DNA of 64,000 nucleotides from assembly GCA_963556495.2 (NCBI GenBank), contig OY747712.1, forward strand, positions 51,489,069 through 51,553,068, given 5' to 3'. The notes beneath the pieces are model-generated. The model was given only the letters and a program-made list of their open reading frames with translations. It did no database searches and had not been told where the DNA came from. The number at the start of each line of letters is the position of its first letter. The stretch's first letter is position 1. Source of the DNA: Valencia hispanica (lineage: Eukaryota > Chordata > Actinopteri > Cyprinodontiformes > Valenciidae). The translations under genes were made by a program, and so were the position numbers. Shown here one piece after another: positions 31,852 to 59,283 of the stretch.

Positions 31852-33398
31852 CAGTCGTGGCCAAAAGTTTTGAGAATTACATAAATATTGGAAATTGGAA
31901 AAGTTGCTACTTAAGTTTTTTTAATAGCAATTTGCATATACTCCAGAATGTTATGAACAGTGATCAGATGAATTGCATAGTCCTTCTTTGCCATGAAAAT
32001 TCCACTGCATTTCATTGCTGTCATTAAAGGACCTGCTGAGATCATTTCAGTAATCGTCTTGTTAACTCAGGTGAGAATGTTAACGAGCACAAGGCTGGAG
32101 ATCATTATGTCAGGCTGATTGGGTTAGAATGGCAGACTTGACATGTTAAAAGGAGGCTGATGCTTGAAATCATTGTTCTTCCATTGTTAACTATGGTGAC
32201 CTGCCAAGAAATGACCTGCAAAGAAACGCGTGCAGCCGTCATTGCGTTGCATAAAAATGGCTTCACAGGCAAGGATATTGTGGCGACTAAAATTGCACCT
32301 AAATCAACAATTTATAGGATTATCAAGAACTTCAAGGAAAATGGTTCAGTTCTTGTTAAGAAGGCTTCAGGGCGTCCAAGAAAGTCCAGCAAGCGCCAGG
32401 ATCGTCTCCTAAAGAGCATTCAGCTGCGGGATAGGAGTGCCACCAGTGCAGAGCTTGTTCAGGAATGGCAGCAGGCAGGTGTGAGCGCATCTGCACGCAC
32501 AGTGAGGCGAAGACTTTTGGAAGATGGCCTGGTGTCAAGAAGGGCAGCAAAGAAGCCACTTCTCTCCAAAAAAAACATCAGGGACAGATTGATCTTCTCC
32601 AGAAAGTCTGGTGAATGGACTGCTGAGGACTGGGGCAAAGTCATGTTCTCAGACGAAGCCTCTTTCCGATTGTTTGGGGCATCTGGAAAAAGGCTTGTCC
32701 GGAGAAGAAAAGGTGAGCGCTACCATCAGTCCGGTGTCATGAAAACAGTAAAGCATCCTGAGACCATTCATGTGTGGGGTTGCTTCTCATCCAAGGTAGT
32801 GGACTCACTTACAATTTTGCCCAAAAACACAGCCATGAATAAAGATTGGTACCAAAACACCCTCCAACAGCAACTTCTTCCAACAATCCAACAACAGTTT
32901 GGTGAAGAACAATGCATTTTCCAGCACGATGGAGCACCGTGCCATAAGGCAAAAGTGTTGACTAAGTGGCTCGGGGACCAAAACGTTGAAATTTTGGGTC
33001 CATTGCCTGGAAACTCACCAGATCTTAATCCCATTGAGAACTTGTGGTCAGTCCTCAAGAGGCGGTTGGACAAACAAAAACTGACCAATTCTGAAACTCC
33101 AAGAAGTGATTATGAAAGAATGGGTTGCGATCAGTCAGGATTTGGCCCAGAAGTTGATTGAGAGAATGCCCAGTCGAATTGCAGAGGTCCTGCAAAAGAA
33201 GGGCCAACACTGCAAATACTGACTCTTTGCATAAATGTCATGTAACTGTCAATAAAAGCCTTTGAAACGTATAAAGTGCTTGTAATTATATTTCAATACA
33301 TCACAGAAACAACTGAAACAAAGATCTAAAAGTAGTTTTGCAGCAAACTTTGTGAAAACTAATATTTATGTCATTCTCAAAACTTTTGGCAACAACTG
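31852..33398 (+). mobile_element. Tc1-like transposon, nearly intact
   Basis: TA target duplications at 31850-31851 and 33399-33400. The ends are CAGTCGTGGCCAAAAGTTTT and, inverted, CAGTTGTTGCCAAAAGTTTT, so about 30-bp inverted repeats with two differences. Total length is 1547 bp, normal for the family, with one transposase gene inside. Confidence 0.93.
32193..33161 (+). pseudogene. Tc1-like transposase, frameshifted near the C terminus
   Basis: The frame is open from 32160; the ATG at 32193 (MVTCQEMT) fits the usual family start. Domain order is two helix-turn-helix DNA-binding regions (about residues 5-110, with the GRPRKSS hinge) and then a DDE catalytic core. Catalytic residues are all present: Asp in MFSDEAS, Asp in QHDGAPCH and Glu in PDLNPIENLW, spaced about 35 residues apart as in DD34E enzymes. 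After KLTNSE near 33095 the frame departs: the next frame continues with family text (KEWVAISQDL to QHCKY) up to a stop at about 33220. A small indel therefore removes the last 40 or so residues. Transposases of this type cut and paste at TA. Confidence 0.88.
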
Positions 33399-33604
33399 TA
33401 CACTGTTTACTTAAAGAAGACTTCTGATTTTAACATATTTAAAGTGTTCCTTCTCTATGTGATTATAAACCAAAGCCCCTTGTATGCATAAAAATAATAT
33501 TAAAAGTAGAAATGTCCGCGGAAAAGAGGCCGTTTGGTCACCCTAGCAAATGGATCTTATCTGCTTAATTACTGTGGACTCTGCTTTTTAAATAAGATGC
33601 TGCA

Positions 33605-33612
33605 TATAAATA
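33605..33612 (+). promoter_or_regulatory. TATA box of fam151a
   Basis: TATAAATA lies about 89 bp before the first ATG, leaving room for a start site near 33635 and a 60-bp 5' UTR. The assignment rests on position and motif. Confidence 0.6.
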
Positions 33613-33693
33613 GGAGGGATATGCCTAAGTTCTCCCAAACACTGCATGTTTTAATCTTGAATCACAGAGGTAGCTAGAAGCTGTGAGAACAAA

Positions 33694-51637
<17,944 letters not shown>

Positions 51638-51914
51638 AAAAATTACACAATCATGTAAGGCTGGACTTTGTCTTATCTAGCATGGTACTGTTCCCTGATA
51701 TCTATAAAGTGAAGATGTTGGAGATTGTATTATTGTAAAGTGTCGTTGAGTTGCTTGCTTTATTTCTTTTCTTTAATCAACACACAAACATAATGATTTA
51801 ATTATTATGTTAAAGGAAAAAAGCCTTGTTTTTCCTCAAAGTATTTTTTTCTATTTGTGTTCTGTATTATGAAGAAAAAAAATGCTGAGGTTTAAAATGA
51901 GTTTAAGTGCCTCA

Positions 51915-52190
51915 TAAAGTTTTCATGTCCCTGAAACTTTCTCCAATTTAGTTGAATTAGAGTCACAAACTTCAATGTCTTTCATTGAGATTTTTTGTGA
52001 TTGACCAACATAAAGTTGCATAACTGTAGTGGAAGGAAAATTAAGCTCTGAAAAAAAACAACGATGTTCATTTGTGCCCAGCCCCCTTTAGTCTGACGCC
52101 TCCTAAATAAACTGCAGTGCAATCAAAATTCCTCCCAGTCACCAAACTGGTAAACAGAGCCCAGCTGTGTCTAATTTGATGTCTGTCTTA
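51915..52190 (+). mobile_element. Tc1-like 5' fragment
   Basis: Non-coding sequence typical of the region between a Tc1 inverted repeat and its transposase (TTGTGATTGACCAACATAAA; GCCCAGCTGTGTCTAATTTG). No transposase remains. An AATAAA at 52106 falls inside it. Confidence 0.55.
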
Positions 52191-52339
52191 ATCCAGCTGG
52201 TCTGTAAATGCCTCATTTGACACATATTTAAAAGTGCTCAAAATGTACTGAAGAGACAGCATGTTAACCAAAAATGACAAGGGCCCCAGAACAGAACCCT
52301 GAAGTACACCATTTGGAAGCTTAGTTTGATATGAAGGAC

Positions 52340-53290
52340 TCTGGATTCTTTTAAATCCAGAATAGAATTTAAGATCTTCCTCCTTATATATAAAGCCCAT
52401 AATAATCAGCTCCATCATACATCAGATATCTAATTGTTCCATATGTTCCTAACAGAGCACATTGCTCTCAGACTGCAGGTTTACTGCTGGTTCCTAGGAT
52501 TTCTAAAAGTAGAATGGGAGGCAGATCTTTTAGTTATCAGGCTCCTCTCCTGATAAGGCCAGGCTTAAAACTTTCCTTCCAGTCCAGATATACGGTTCTC
52601 CCTCGCTCTGCCTCTCTCATTCTAATGGGCTGGGTCATCCTAAGCTATCTCGTAGTTATGCTGCTATAGACTGTTGGAGGGCAAACTGGTCACTTTTCTA
52701 AAATCTCTGCTACTTTTCTCTTCTACTACTCTCAAGTTCCACTATTTGCTGCTATTTCGACTGTTAACTTTGTTTTTTCTCAGTGTTTTTCTCTCCATAG
52801 AAGATATACCTGGTCTAGCATCCTGCTCAGCTGTGATGCCTTGTTGGAGGGGGGGCATCGACGCTGATGAAGCTCCCAGTGACTGAACATCCACTGTGTC
52901 CTGTTATCTTTTTACTTTTAGTATAGAAAGTACTCTTCCATCAGTTCTTTTAGTTCTGTGTCTCTGCTCTGTCTTTCCGAACCCCCAGACGGTCGTGGCA
53001 GATGGCCGCTCCTACTGAGCCTGGTTCTGTTGGAGGTTTCTTCCTGTTAAAGGGGAGTTTTTCCTCTCCACTGTCGCTACATGCTTGCTCAGTATGCGGG
53101 AAAGCTGTGAAGTCAGGGGCACAACGCAGGTGACTGTTCACTGTCGCTATATGTTCGTTCAGGTGGAGTGAATGCTGCAAGTCAATGACTCGACTTATTC
53201 TGCTGGGATTCCTTAAACAGAACACTTTTAAACTGATTGGAATGTATGTACGATTGAAATGACATTAATGACATTTTCTGTCACTTTACA
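52340..53290 (+). mobile_element. L2-like LINE, truncated copy
   Basis: From the RT C-terminal coding remnant (AGAATAGAATTTAAGATC) through the 3' UTR block with CCAGACGGTCGTGGCAGATG. No working ORF; the tail is lost. 53291-54092 shows nothing recognisable. Confidence 0.8.
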
Positions 53291-54092
53291 CAAGAGCATC
53301 TTCTGAGAAGAGCTGTTTCTGTTGAATGACCTCCACAGAACCCTGATTATTGTGAATGCTGTGTTTGTCCAAAGCAGAAGTTAGCTGCTTAGCCCCTGTT
53401 TTCTTAAGAATTCTGTCGACATTTCTCATCAGTTTCTCTAAGGTTTCTTTGTGGGATCAGTACAAGCCCGTTGTCACAGGCCGCCCTTCCTCAGTTTGAA
53501 TTTCCATGCTTTTTCCTCCAAACCATCCTTAGATTGAAGTAATGATTGTAGAACTAGCCTAAATGCAGCCATTAATTCTATCTTAGACTCAATTGGCTTG
53601 CTTAAAAAGTAGAAGGAACCACCCACTCAGGTCCTCAGACTTTAGACCTGGAAGTGTGAAGAAATAATAGTACTTCCCTGTCTTGTCTGACCATATTTTA
53701 AATATTTGAATTTATTTTAACTGAGTACCCCAAACCTGAATAAAAAAATTGTTATAGTAGAGCTTTATCACACAAGAATCTGTTCCATTCTTAATTTCCT
53801 TGGTGTCTAAGAGAAACACAGTGGAGGGTAGCAATTTAAAGAGCAACTCATCCCCTACCAGGGTCTTACTCCGCCTACATTTCCTGTTTAAAAAATCCGC
53901 CAAGAGAAGGCGTTGCCTGGCAGACCAACAAATGAGCGGTGGGTAGAGGGCTGGCCGTGGTCTCCCTAAGCGAAAACTAGTATAATTGAAGTTAGTTTTA
54001 TCAAGTATACTTCTGTGATGGGAATATTTCAAAGTAATGTGAATTAATTGATTAGTTACATGTTAGTAAATTCATCTAGGTAATAAGTCATG

Positions 54093-54460
54093 TAAGGCAA
54101 GGCAAGGCAATTTTAGTTGTATAGCACATTTTCAACAACAAGGTAATTCATGGTGCTTTACATGACTAAGGGGTAACATAGAAATAGCAGTAAAACACAG
54201 ACAAAGCATATAAAGCAAAAACAACAATAAAGCAAGGAGCACACACAAAACATATGATACATCAAAACATTACTCAAAGGCAGCTCTAAACAAATACGTT
54301 CTTAGTTGTGATTTAAAAGAAATCAGTGTTTCGGCAGCTTTGCAGTTTTCTGTAAATTTGTTCCAGATTAGAGGAGCAATGAAACTGAAAGCTGCTTCTC
54401 CATGTTTGGTTCTAGGGATGTTGAGTAGACTGGAATTAGAGGACCTGAGTGTCCTGGGGG
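54093..54460 (-). mobile_element. LINE 3' region, second L2-like subfamily
   Basis: Reversed text GGCAAGGCAATTTTAGTTGT then ATAGCACATTTTCAACAACA followed by decayed RT-end sequence (AGATTAGAGGAGCAATGAAA). Ends at a poly-G run near 54460. Confidence 0.6.
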
Positions 54461-55047
54461 GGGGGGGACCTTACAGATAAGGGAATATCAGTTTTCAGGG
54501 GGGGGGAAACATTGGTAGTAAAATGAAATATAATGGGTTTTCAGAGGCTGCTTTTGGAAAATGAGATTTAAGATTATTATGCTAAACAGGACTAAACGCT
54601 GATTTGTCAAATGTCATGGATCATGTCATTTGTCAACAAGTGGGGAGAAATATAGTATTTGGAATATTTCATATTCAAGGATACATATATTTACAAATAC
54701 AGATTCTTAAAGATTTACAAGAAATAAGTCAATCATTAAAAGTAAATAGAGCACTTTTCACAATCCTGGAAGGTGACCAAGGTGCTTTTCTGAAGGAAAA
54801 GATGACACACAAGAACCAAACAAAAACAAAAGCGCAAGAAAAAAAATAGCACAAAAAAAAACCTATTAGAGAGTTGTACTACAATAAATCAACAAGAACC
54901 TAAGAGGAATGGAATAAAATAAAGCATAAATCAATTTAGGTTAAGAGTTGGTCAAAGGTGAAGATGAAGAATTAAAGAATGATTTAATATATTCATGTTA
55001 AAACAAAACCTATGTAAACATGAAGCTAAAAGGAGGACATTTCACAA

Positions 55048-55880
55048 ATGGTTCGAACAGAGAGAGGGGGAAGTAGAACTGGGAGAGCGCTGATCAGAAA
55101 TGCAGCCAAGAGGCCCATGGTGACTCTGGACGAGCTGCAGAGATCTACAGCTCAGGTGGGGGAATCTGTCCATAGGACAACTATTAGTCGTGCACTGCAC
55201 AAAGTTGGCCTTTATGGAAGAGTGGCAAGAAGAAAGCCATTGTTAAAGGAAAGCCATAAGAAGTCCCGTTTGCAGTTTGCCACAAGCCATGTGGGGGACA
55301 CAGCAAACATGTGGAAGAAGGTGCTCTGGTCAGATGAGACCAAAATGGAAAACGCTATGTGTGGCGGAAAATTAACACTGCACATCACTCTGAACGCACC
55401 ATCCCCACTGTCAAATATGGTGGTGGCAGCATCATGCTCTGGGGGTGCTTCTCTTCAGCAGGGACAGGGAAGCTGGTCAGAGTTGATGGGAAGATGGATG
55501 GAGCCAAATACAGGGCAATCTTGGAAGAAAACCTCTTGGAGTCTGCAAAAGACTTGAGACTGGGGCGGAGGTTCACCTTCCAGCAGGACAACGACCCTAA
55601 ACATGAAGCCAGGGCAACAATGGAATGGTTTAAAACAAAACATATCCATGTGTTAGAATGGCCCAGTCAAAGTCCAGATCTAAATCCAATCGAGAATCTG
55701 TGGCAAGATCTGAAAACTGCTGTTCACAAACACTGTCCATCTAATCTGACTGAGCTGGAGCTGTTTTGCAAAGAAGAATGGGCAAGAATTTCAGTCTGTA
55801 GATGTGCAAAGCTGGTAGAGACATACCCTAAAAGACTGGCAGCTGGAAGTGCAGCAAAAGTTGGTCCTACAAAGTATTGA
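55048..55880 (+). pseudogene. Tc1-like transposase, internally deleted and frameshifted
   Basis: The first frame (55048-about 55350) covers the DNA-binding part (LIRNAAKRPMVTLDELQRS) and the first Asp in LWSDETKME. A deletion there drops several residues and shifts frame. The second frame (from about 55345 to 55880) carries GGGSIMLWGCFSSAGTG, the second Asp in QQDNDPKH and the Glu in PDLNPIENLW. All DDE residues survive but not in one frame. Confidence 0.85.
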
Positions 55881-56097
55881 CTCAGGGGGCTGAATAATTA
55901 CGCACACCCCACTTTTCAGTTATTTATTTGTAAAAAATGTTTGGAATCATGTATGATTTTCGTTCCACTTCTCACGTGTACACCACTTTATTTTGGTCTT
56001 TCACGCGGAATTCCAATAAAATTGATTCATGTTTGTGGCTGTAATGTGACAAAATGTGGAAAAGTTCGAGGGGGCTGAATACTTTTGCAAGCCACTG
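55048..56097 (+). mobile_element. Tc1-like transposon, 5' truncated
   Basis: The right terminus reads GGGGCTGAATACTTTTGCAA then GCCACTG, followed by TA at 56098-56099, a common fish Tc1 end. The matching left terminus is absent. Confidence 0.85.
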
Positions 56098-56129
56098 TAT
56101 ATATATAATGTTATGTAATTTAGTTTATA

Positions 56130-57014
56130 TATATCCGGGGTCGGGTCGCGGGGGCAGCAGCTTAAGCAAAGAGACCCAGACTTCCCTCTCCCCAGCCACT
56201 TGTTCCAGCTCCTCGGGAGGAACCCCAGGGCTCTCCTAGGCCAGCCGAGAAACATAGTCCCTCCAGCGTGTCCTGGGCCTTCCCCTGGGCCTCCTCTCAG
56301 TGGGACGTGCCTGACACCTCACCAGGGAGGCGTCCAGGAGGCATCCTGACCAGATGTCCGAGCCACCTCAACTGACTCCTCTCGATGTGGATGAGCAGTG
56401 GCTCTACTTTGAGCCCCCTCTGGATGACTGAGCTTCTCACCCTATCTCTAAGGAAGAGCCCAGACACTCTGCGGAGGAAACTCATTCCAGCCGCTTGTAT
56501 CCGTGATCTCGTTCTTTCGGTCACCACCCAGAGTTCGTGACCATAGATGAGGGTAGGAACGTAGATCGACCAGTAAATCGAGAGCTTCGGCTTTCAGCGC
56601 AGCTCTCTCTTCACCACGACAGACCGGTAAAGCGCCCGCATAACTGCAGATGCCCTACCAATCCGTCTATCGATCTCTCGCTCCATTTTTCCCTCATTCG
56701 TGAACAAGACCCCCAGATACTTAAACTCCTCCTCTTGGGGAAAGGGCCTCATCCCCGACCCAGAGGAGGCACCCCACCCTTTTCCGGCTCAAGACCATGG
56801 TCTCGGATTTGGAGGTGCTGATTCTCATCCCAGCCGCTTCACACTCGGCTGCGAACCCATGCAGCGAAAGCTGTACATCACGTTCCGATGAAGCCAACAG
56901 GACCACGTCATCTGCAAAAAGCAGAGACCCGATCCTGAGGCCACCAAAACGTATCCCCTCAACACCTTGGCTGTGCCCAGAAATCCTGTCCATAAAAGTT
57001 ATGAACAGGATCGG
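56130..57014 (-). mobile_element. I/Nimb-like LINE reverse-transcriptase fragment
   Basis: 57010-56721 (minus) gives the RT active site LLFADDVVLLASS and AAGMRISTSKSETMVLSR. 56527-56297 gives the C-terminal block VTERTRSRIQAAGMSFLRRV and RWLGHLVRMPPGRLPGEV. Frameshifts and gaps separate them. The N-terminal side continues beyond the LTR insertion at 57740. Confidence 0.85.
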
Positions 57015-57739
57015 TGTCACATGCTTGTCATGGATGTCGAGCGGTTATGGAGGTGGGACCCAAACGGTAGCACAAAACAAGCTGAGACGGACATCAGTGG
57101 AAGCTTCTTCTAATTTTTATTTTCCAACTGTGATACAAACCAACCCATACCAACAACAGAAGAATGGAAGACAGACAGTTTATATACAGGTGACCTAAAT
57201 TGGGAAAAACCATTCATGGGTTAAAACTGATGCACTCTGAAATGGAAGCAGAAACATTTACATTAAAGTGCAAACAATGAATTTACCAACTATACCAATT
57301 ATATTTTACAAAACTGAAAATATGTCAAACAATAATTACTGCAAATGTAAACAGAAACATTACATGCCAAAGCACCCCTCCCCTAAATCCTTTTCCCAAC
57401 ATGGAGCAGTCCTAGAACTACTAAAGGTGTGCACAAACCCCCGGGGAACACTTTGTCTGTGCACACCTGCATGGAAACAGGAAATGACAGAGGTAAGTGT
57501 CCGGAAAGAATTTACCAAGTAAATAAAATTCTTTTAAAAGTATGTTTACCCAATTATGTAGAATAGTACTGAAAATTAACAGTGATCTAATTGCCTTTAC
57601 AGGAATGATAAAGATGAGACCTGCAAACAAAGACAAACACCAATTCCAAATAAACTCAATCAAAACCCTTTTTCTTAACTGTTCAGTCTCTATGTACAAT
57701 CAATGTAGCTGAGTATAAATATAACAGTTCATTGTTACA
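57015..57739. mobile_element. Solo LTR (725 bp) splitting the I/Nimb-like LINE
   Basis: Ends TGTCACATG and GTTACA, with a perfect duplication ATCGG at 57010-57014 and 57740-57744. The LINE text resumes at 57740 with TCGGTGACAAAGGGCAACCT. Orientation is undecided; AATAAA occurs on the plus strand near 57521. Confidence 0.8.
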
Positions 57740-57764
57740 ATCGGTGACAAAGGGCAACCTTGTT
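57740..57764 (-). mobile_element. I/Nimb-like LINE, remainder beyond the LTR
   Basis: About 25 bp continuing the LINE, ended by the TA microsatellite. Confidence 0.65.
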
Positions 57765-57773
57765 TATTTATTT

Positions 57774-57778
57774 ATATT

Positions 57779-57840
<62 letters not shown>
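57774..57840. repeat. (TA)n microsatellite
   Basis: TA run with one TTTA interruption. Confidence 0.97.
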
Positions 57841-57843
<3 letters not shown>

Positions 57844-58023
57844 GACGATGAGCTCTTCTCCACAACATCTGCCTCAGTGCTGGTGACATTGTGGCCCCTT
57901 GGGAATGAGCTTGAGGACGATGTAGAAGAGGATGAGGCTGGTTTGGAGAAATCAGTGGCTCTCTCTGGTGGGACAAAGTGTCTTCTGAACACGTCTTAGT
58001 GATGTGGCAGCCGTCCATTACGT

Positions 58024-58055
58024 CAGTCCTGGACGACGCAGATCGTCCAGGACTG
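58024..58055. repeat. Perfect hairpin, 13-bp arms
   Basis: CAGTCCTGGACGA, six-base loop CGCAGA, TCGTCCAGGACTG. Confidence 0.97.
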
Positions 58056-58694
58056 TCTATATTCTATATCTATATTTATTAACATGATCAGTCATAAGTT
58101 ATGTATTGATGCACTGCTGCACATGCACATACAGTACTTTTTCATTACAAAAATAAAATAATCTCATTTGTTTTTGGCCAACAATGGGTGACAGTCCCCT
58201 CCAGATTTACCATATGTGTAATGTATAAAATAGACAGAAAATATGTGCAGATGAGGAACATGGCAACTGTGTTAATTTGTGAATTCAAAACTATAGTTTT
58301 TACAGCAGAACACAAGAGATCCCAAACTAAGAACACATGTTATGAGCTGTTTGAGACTTAATAAGACTCCTCTAGGCATTAGGTGTGTAATTGGATTTAT
58401 TCTTCTATCTCCATATCACCGTGGCCTAATTTTGGCCCGTTAAAGAGGTAATAATTTCTCCTAAAATGAGTTTTTTTTTATTTGTTTTTTGTTTTGCTTT
58501 CTTTGTAAAAACCAAAATTAGCTGTACATAAGCGGGGCAATACACAGAGAACCATTAGACCACCATACAAGCTTGTTTTTGAGCGATAGTTAACAAAATA
58601 ATATTAAATACATGTCTATACCAACAACACAAGCCAAACAACACAACCGCGTTAAGTTTTTCCTTCTTGTACCGCCAGATTTGAATAAACTTAC

Positions 58695-58796
58695 AATTAA
58701 AACTGTACTCTTTGCTTGCTCCGTCTCCCGCTTCGTCCGTGGTTCTTGTTGCTGAAACAGAAATCTCTCGGCCTGCTCGCAATGCCCTGACGTCAT
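58695..58796 (-). CDS. Candidate first exon, unidentified
   Basis: ATG at 58796 in a CpG-rich context with TGACGTCA overlapping the start. 34 codons (MTSGHCEQAERFLFQQQEPR...) run to a consensus donor GTAAGT at 58694. The 58862-58940 inverted-repeat arm lies just upstream. No next exon was found before the (TA)n. It may be an element-borne exon. Confidence 0.3.
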
Positions 58797-58861
58797 TCTC
58801 CTGCAGCGTGTGGGATTGCCAATTCCATTTGAATTATGTTACACCTTTTGCGGGGGCAGTG

Positions 58862-58940
58862 TCACTGCACGATCTGTTCAGGAAGCACGATCCGTATCAT
58901 GAGCCCATCTGCGCATGGGCGCAAGGAACTGCTTCTGGGT
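58862..58940 (+). repeat. Inverted repeat, left arm (about 79 bp)
   Basis: Contains CACTGCACGATCTGTTCAGG and ATGAGCCCATCTGCGCATG. The reverse complement is at 61388-61467 with about 85-90% identity. Confidence 0.9.
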
Positions 58941-59162
58941 AATTTTTTTAGTTCTTTTTTTTTGTTTAAATTTGATAGTTTACAGATCAAGGCCATATAC
59001 ACTTTACAAATAAACAGAAATAGATAGGCAATCTTGCTGAACCATTATACAAAAAGGATTAACAACATTAAAAAAAAACAGAATAAAATCACGGGGAAAC
59101 ACTAGTTGTCTAATCTGATATATTTACTTGCTGATAAATTTACTTGCTGCATTCGTAATCTT

Positions 59163-59213
59163 AAGCGGGTCATGTGATCAACCTCTCCTGGAGGCCAATC
59201 ACATGACCGGCTT
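59163..59213. repeat. Hairpin with 16-bp arms
   Basis: AAGCGGGTCATGTGAT pairs with ATCACATGACCGGCTT, one mismatch; each arm holds an E-box-like CANNTG. Confidence 0.93.
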
Positions 59214-59283
59214 TCCTATAAATAATTGCTCTAAATGACTACAGAGGTTTTTGCTATATGTGCGGCGGTAAAACATATTAAAT

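Noticed and set aside
32230..32644. Extra open frames within the Tc1 transposase
   Set aside because: Other-frame shadows of the transposase gene.
52106..52111. AATAAA as the fam151a poly(A) signal
   Set aside because: It is about 470 bp past the stop and inside a Tc1 fragment; the true site could not be decided.
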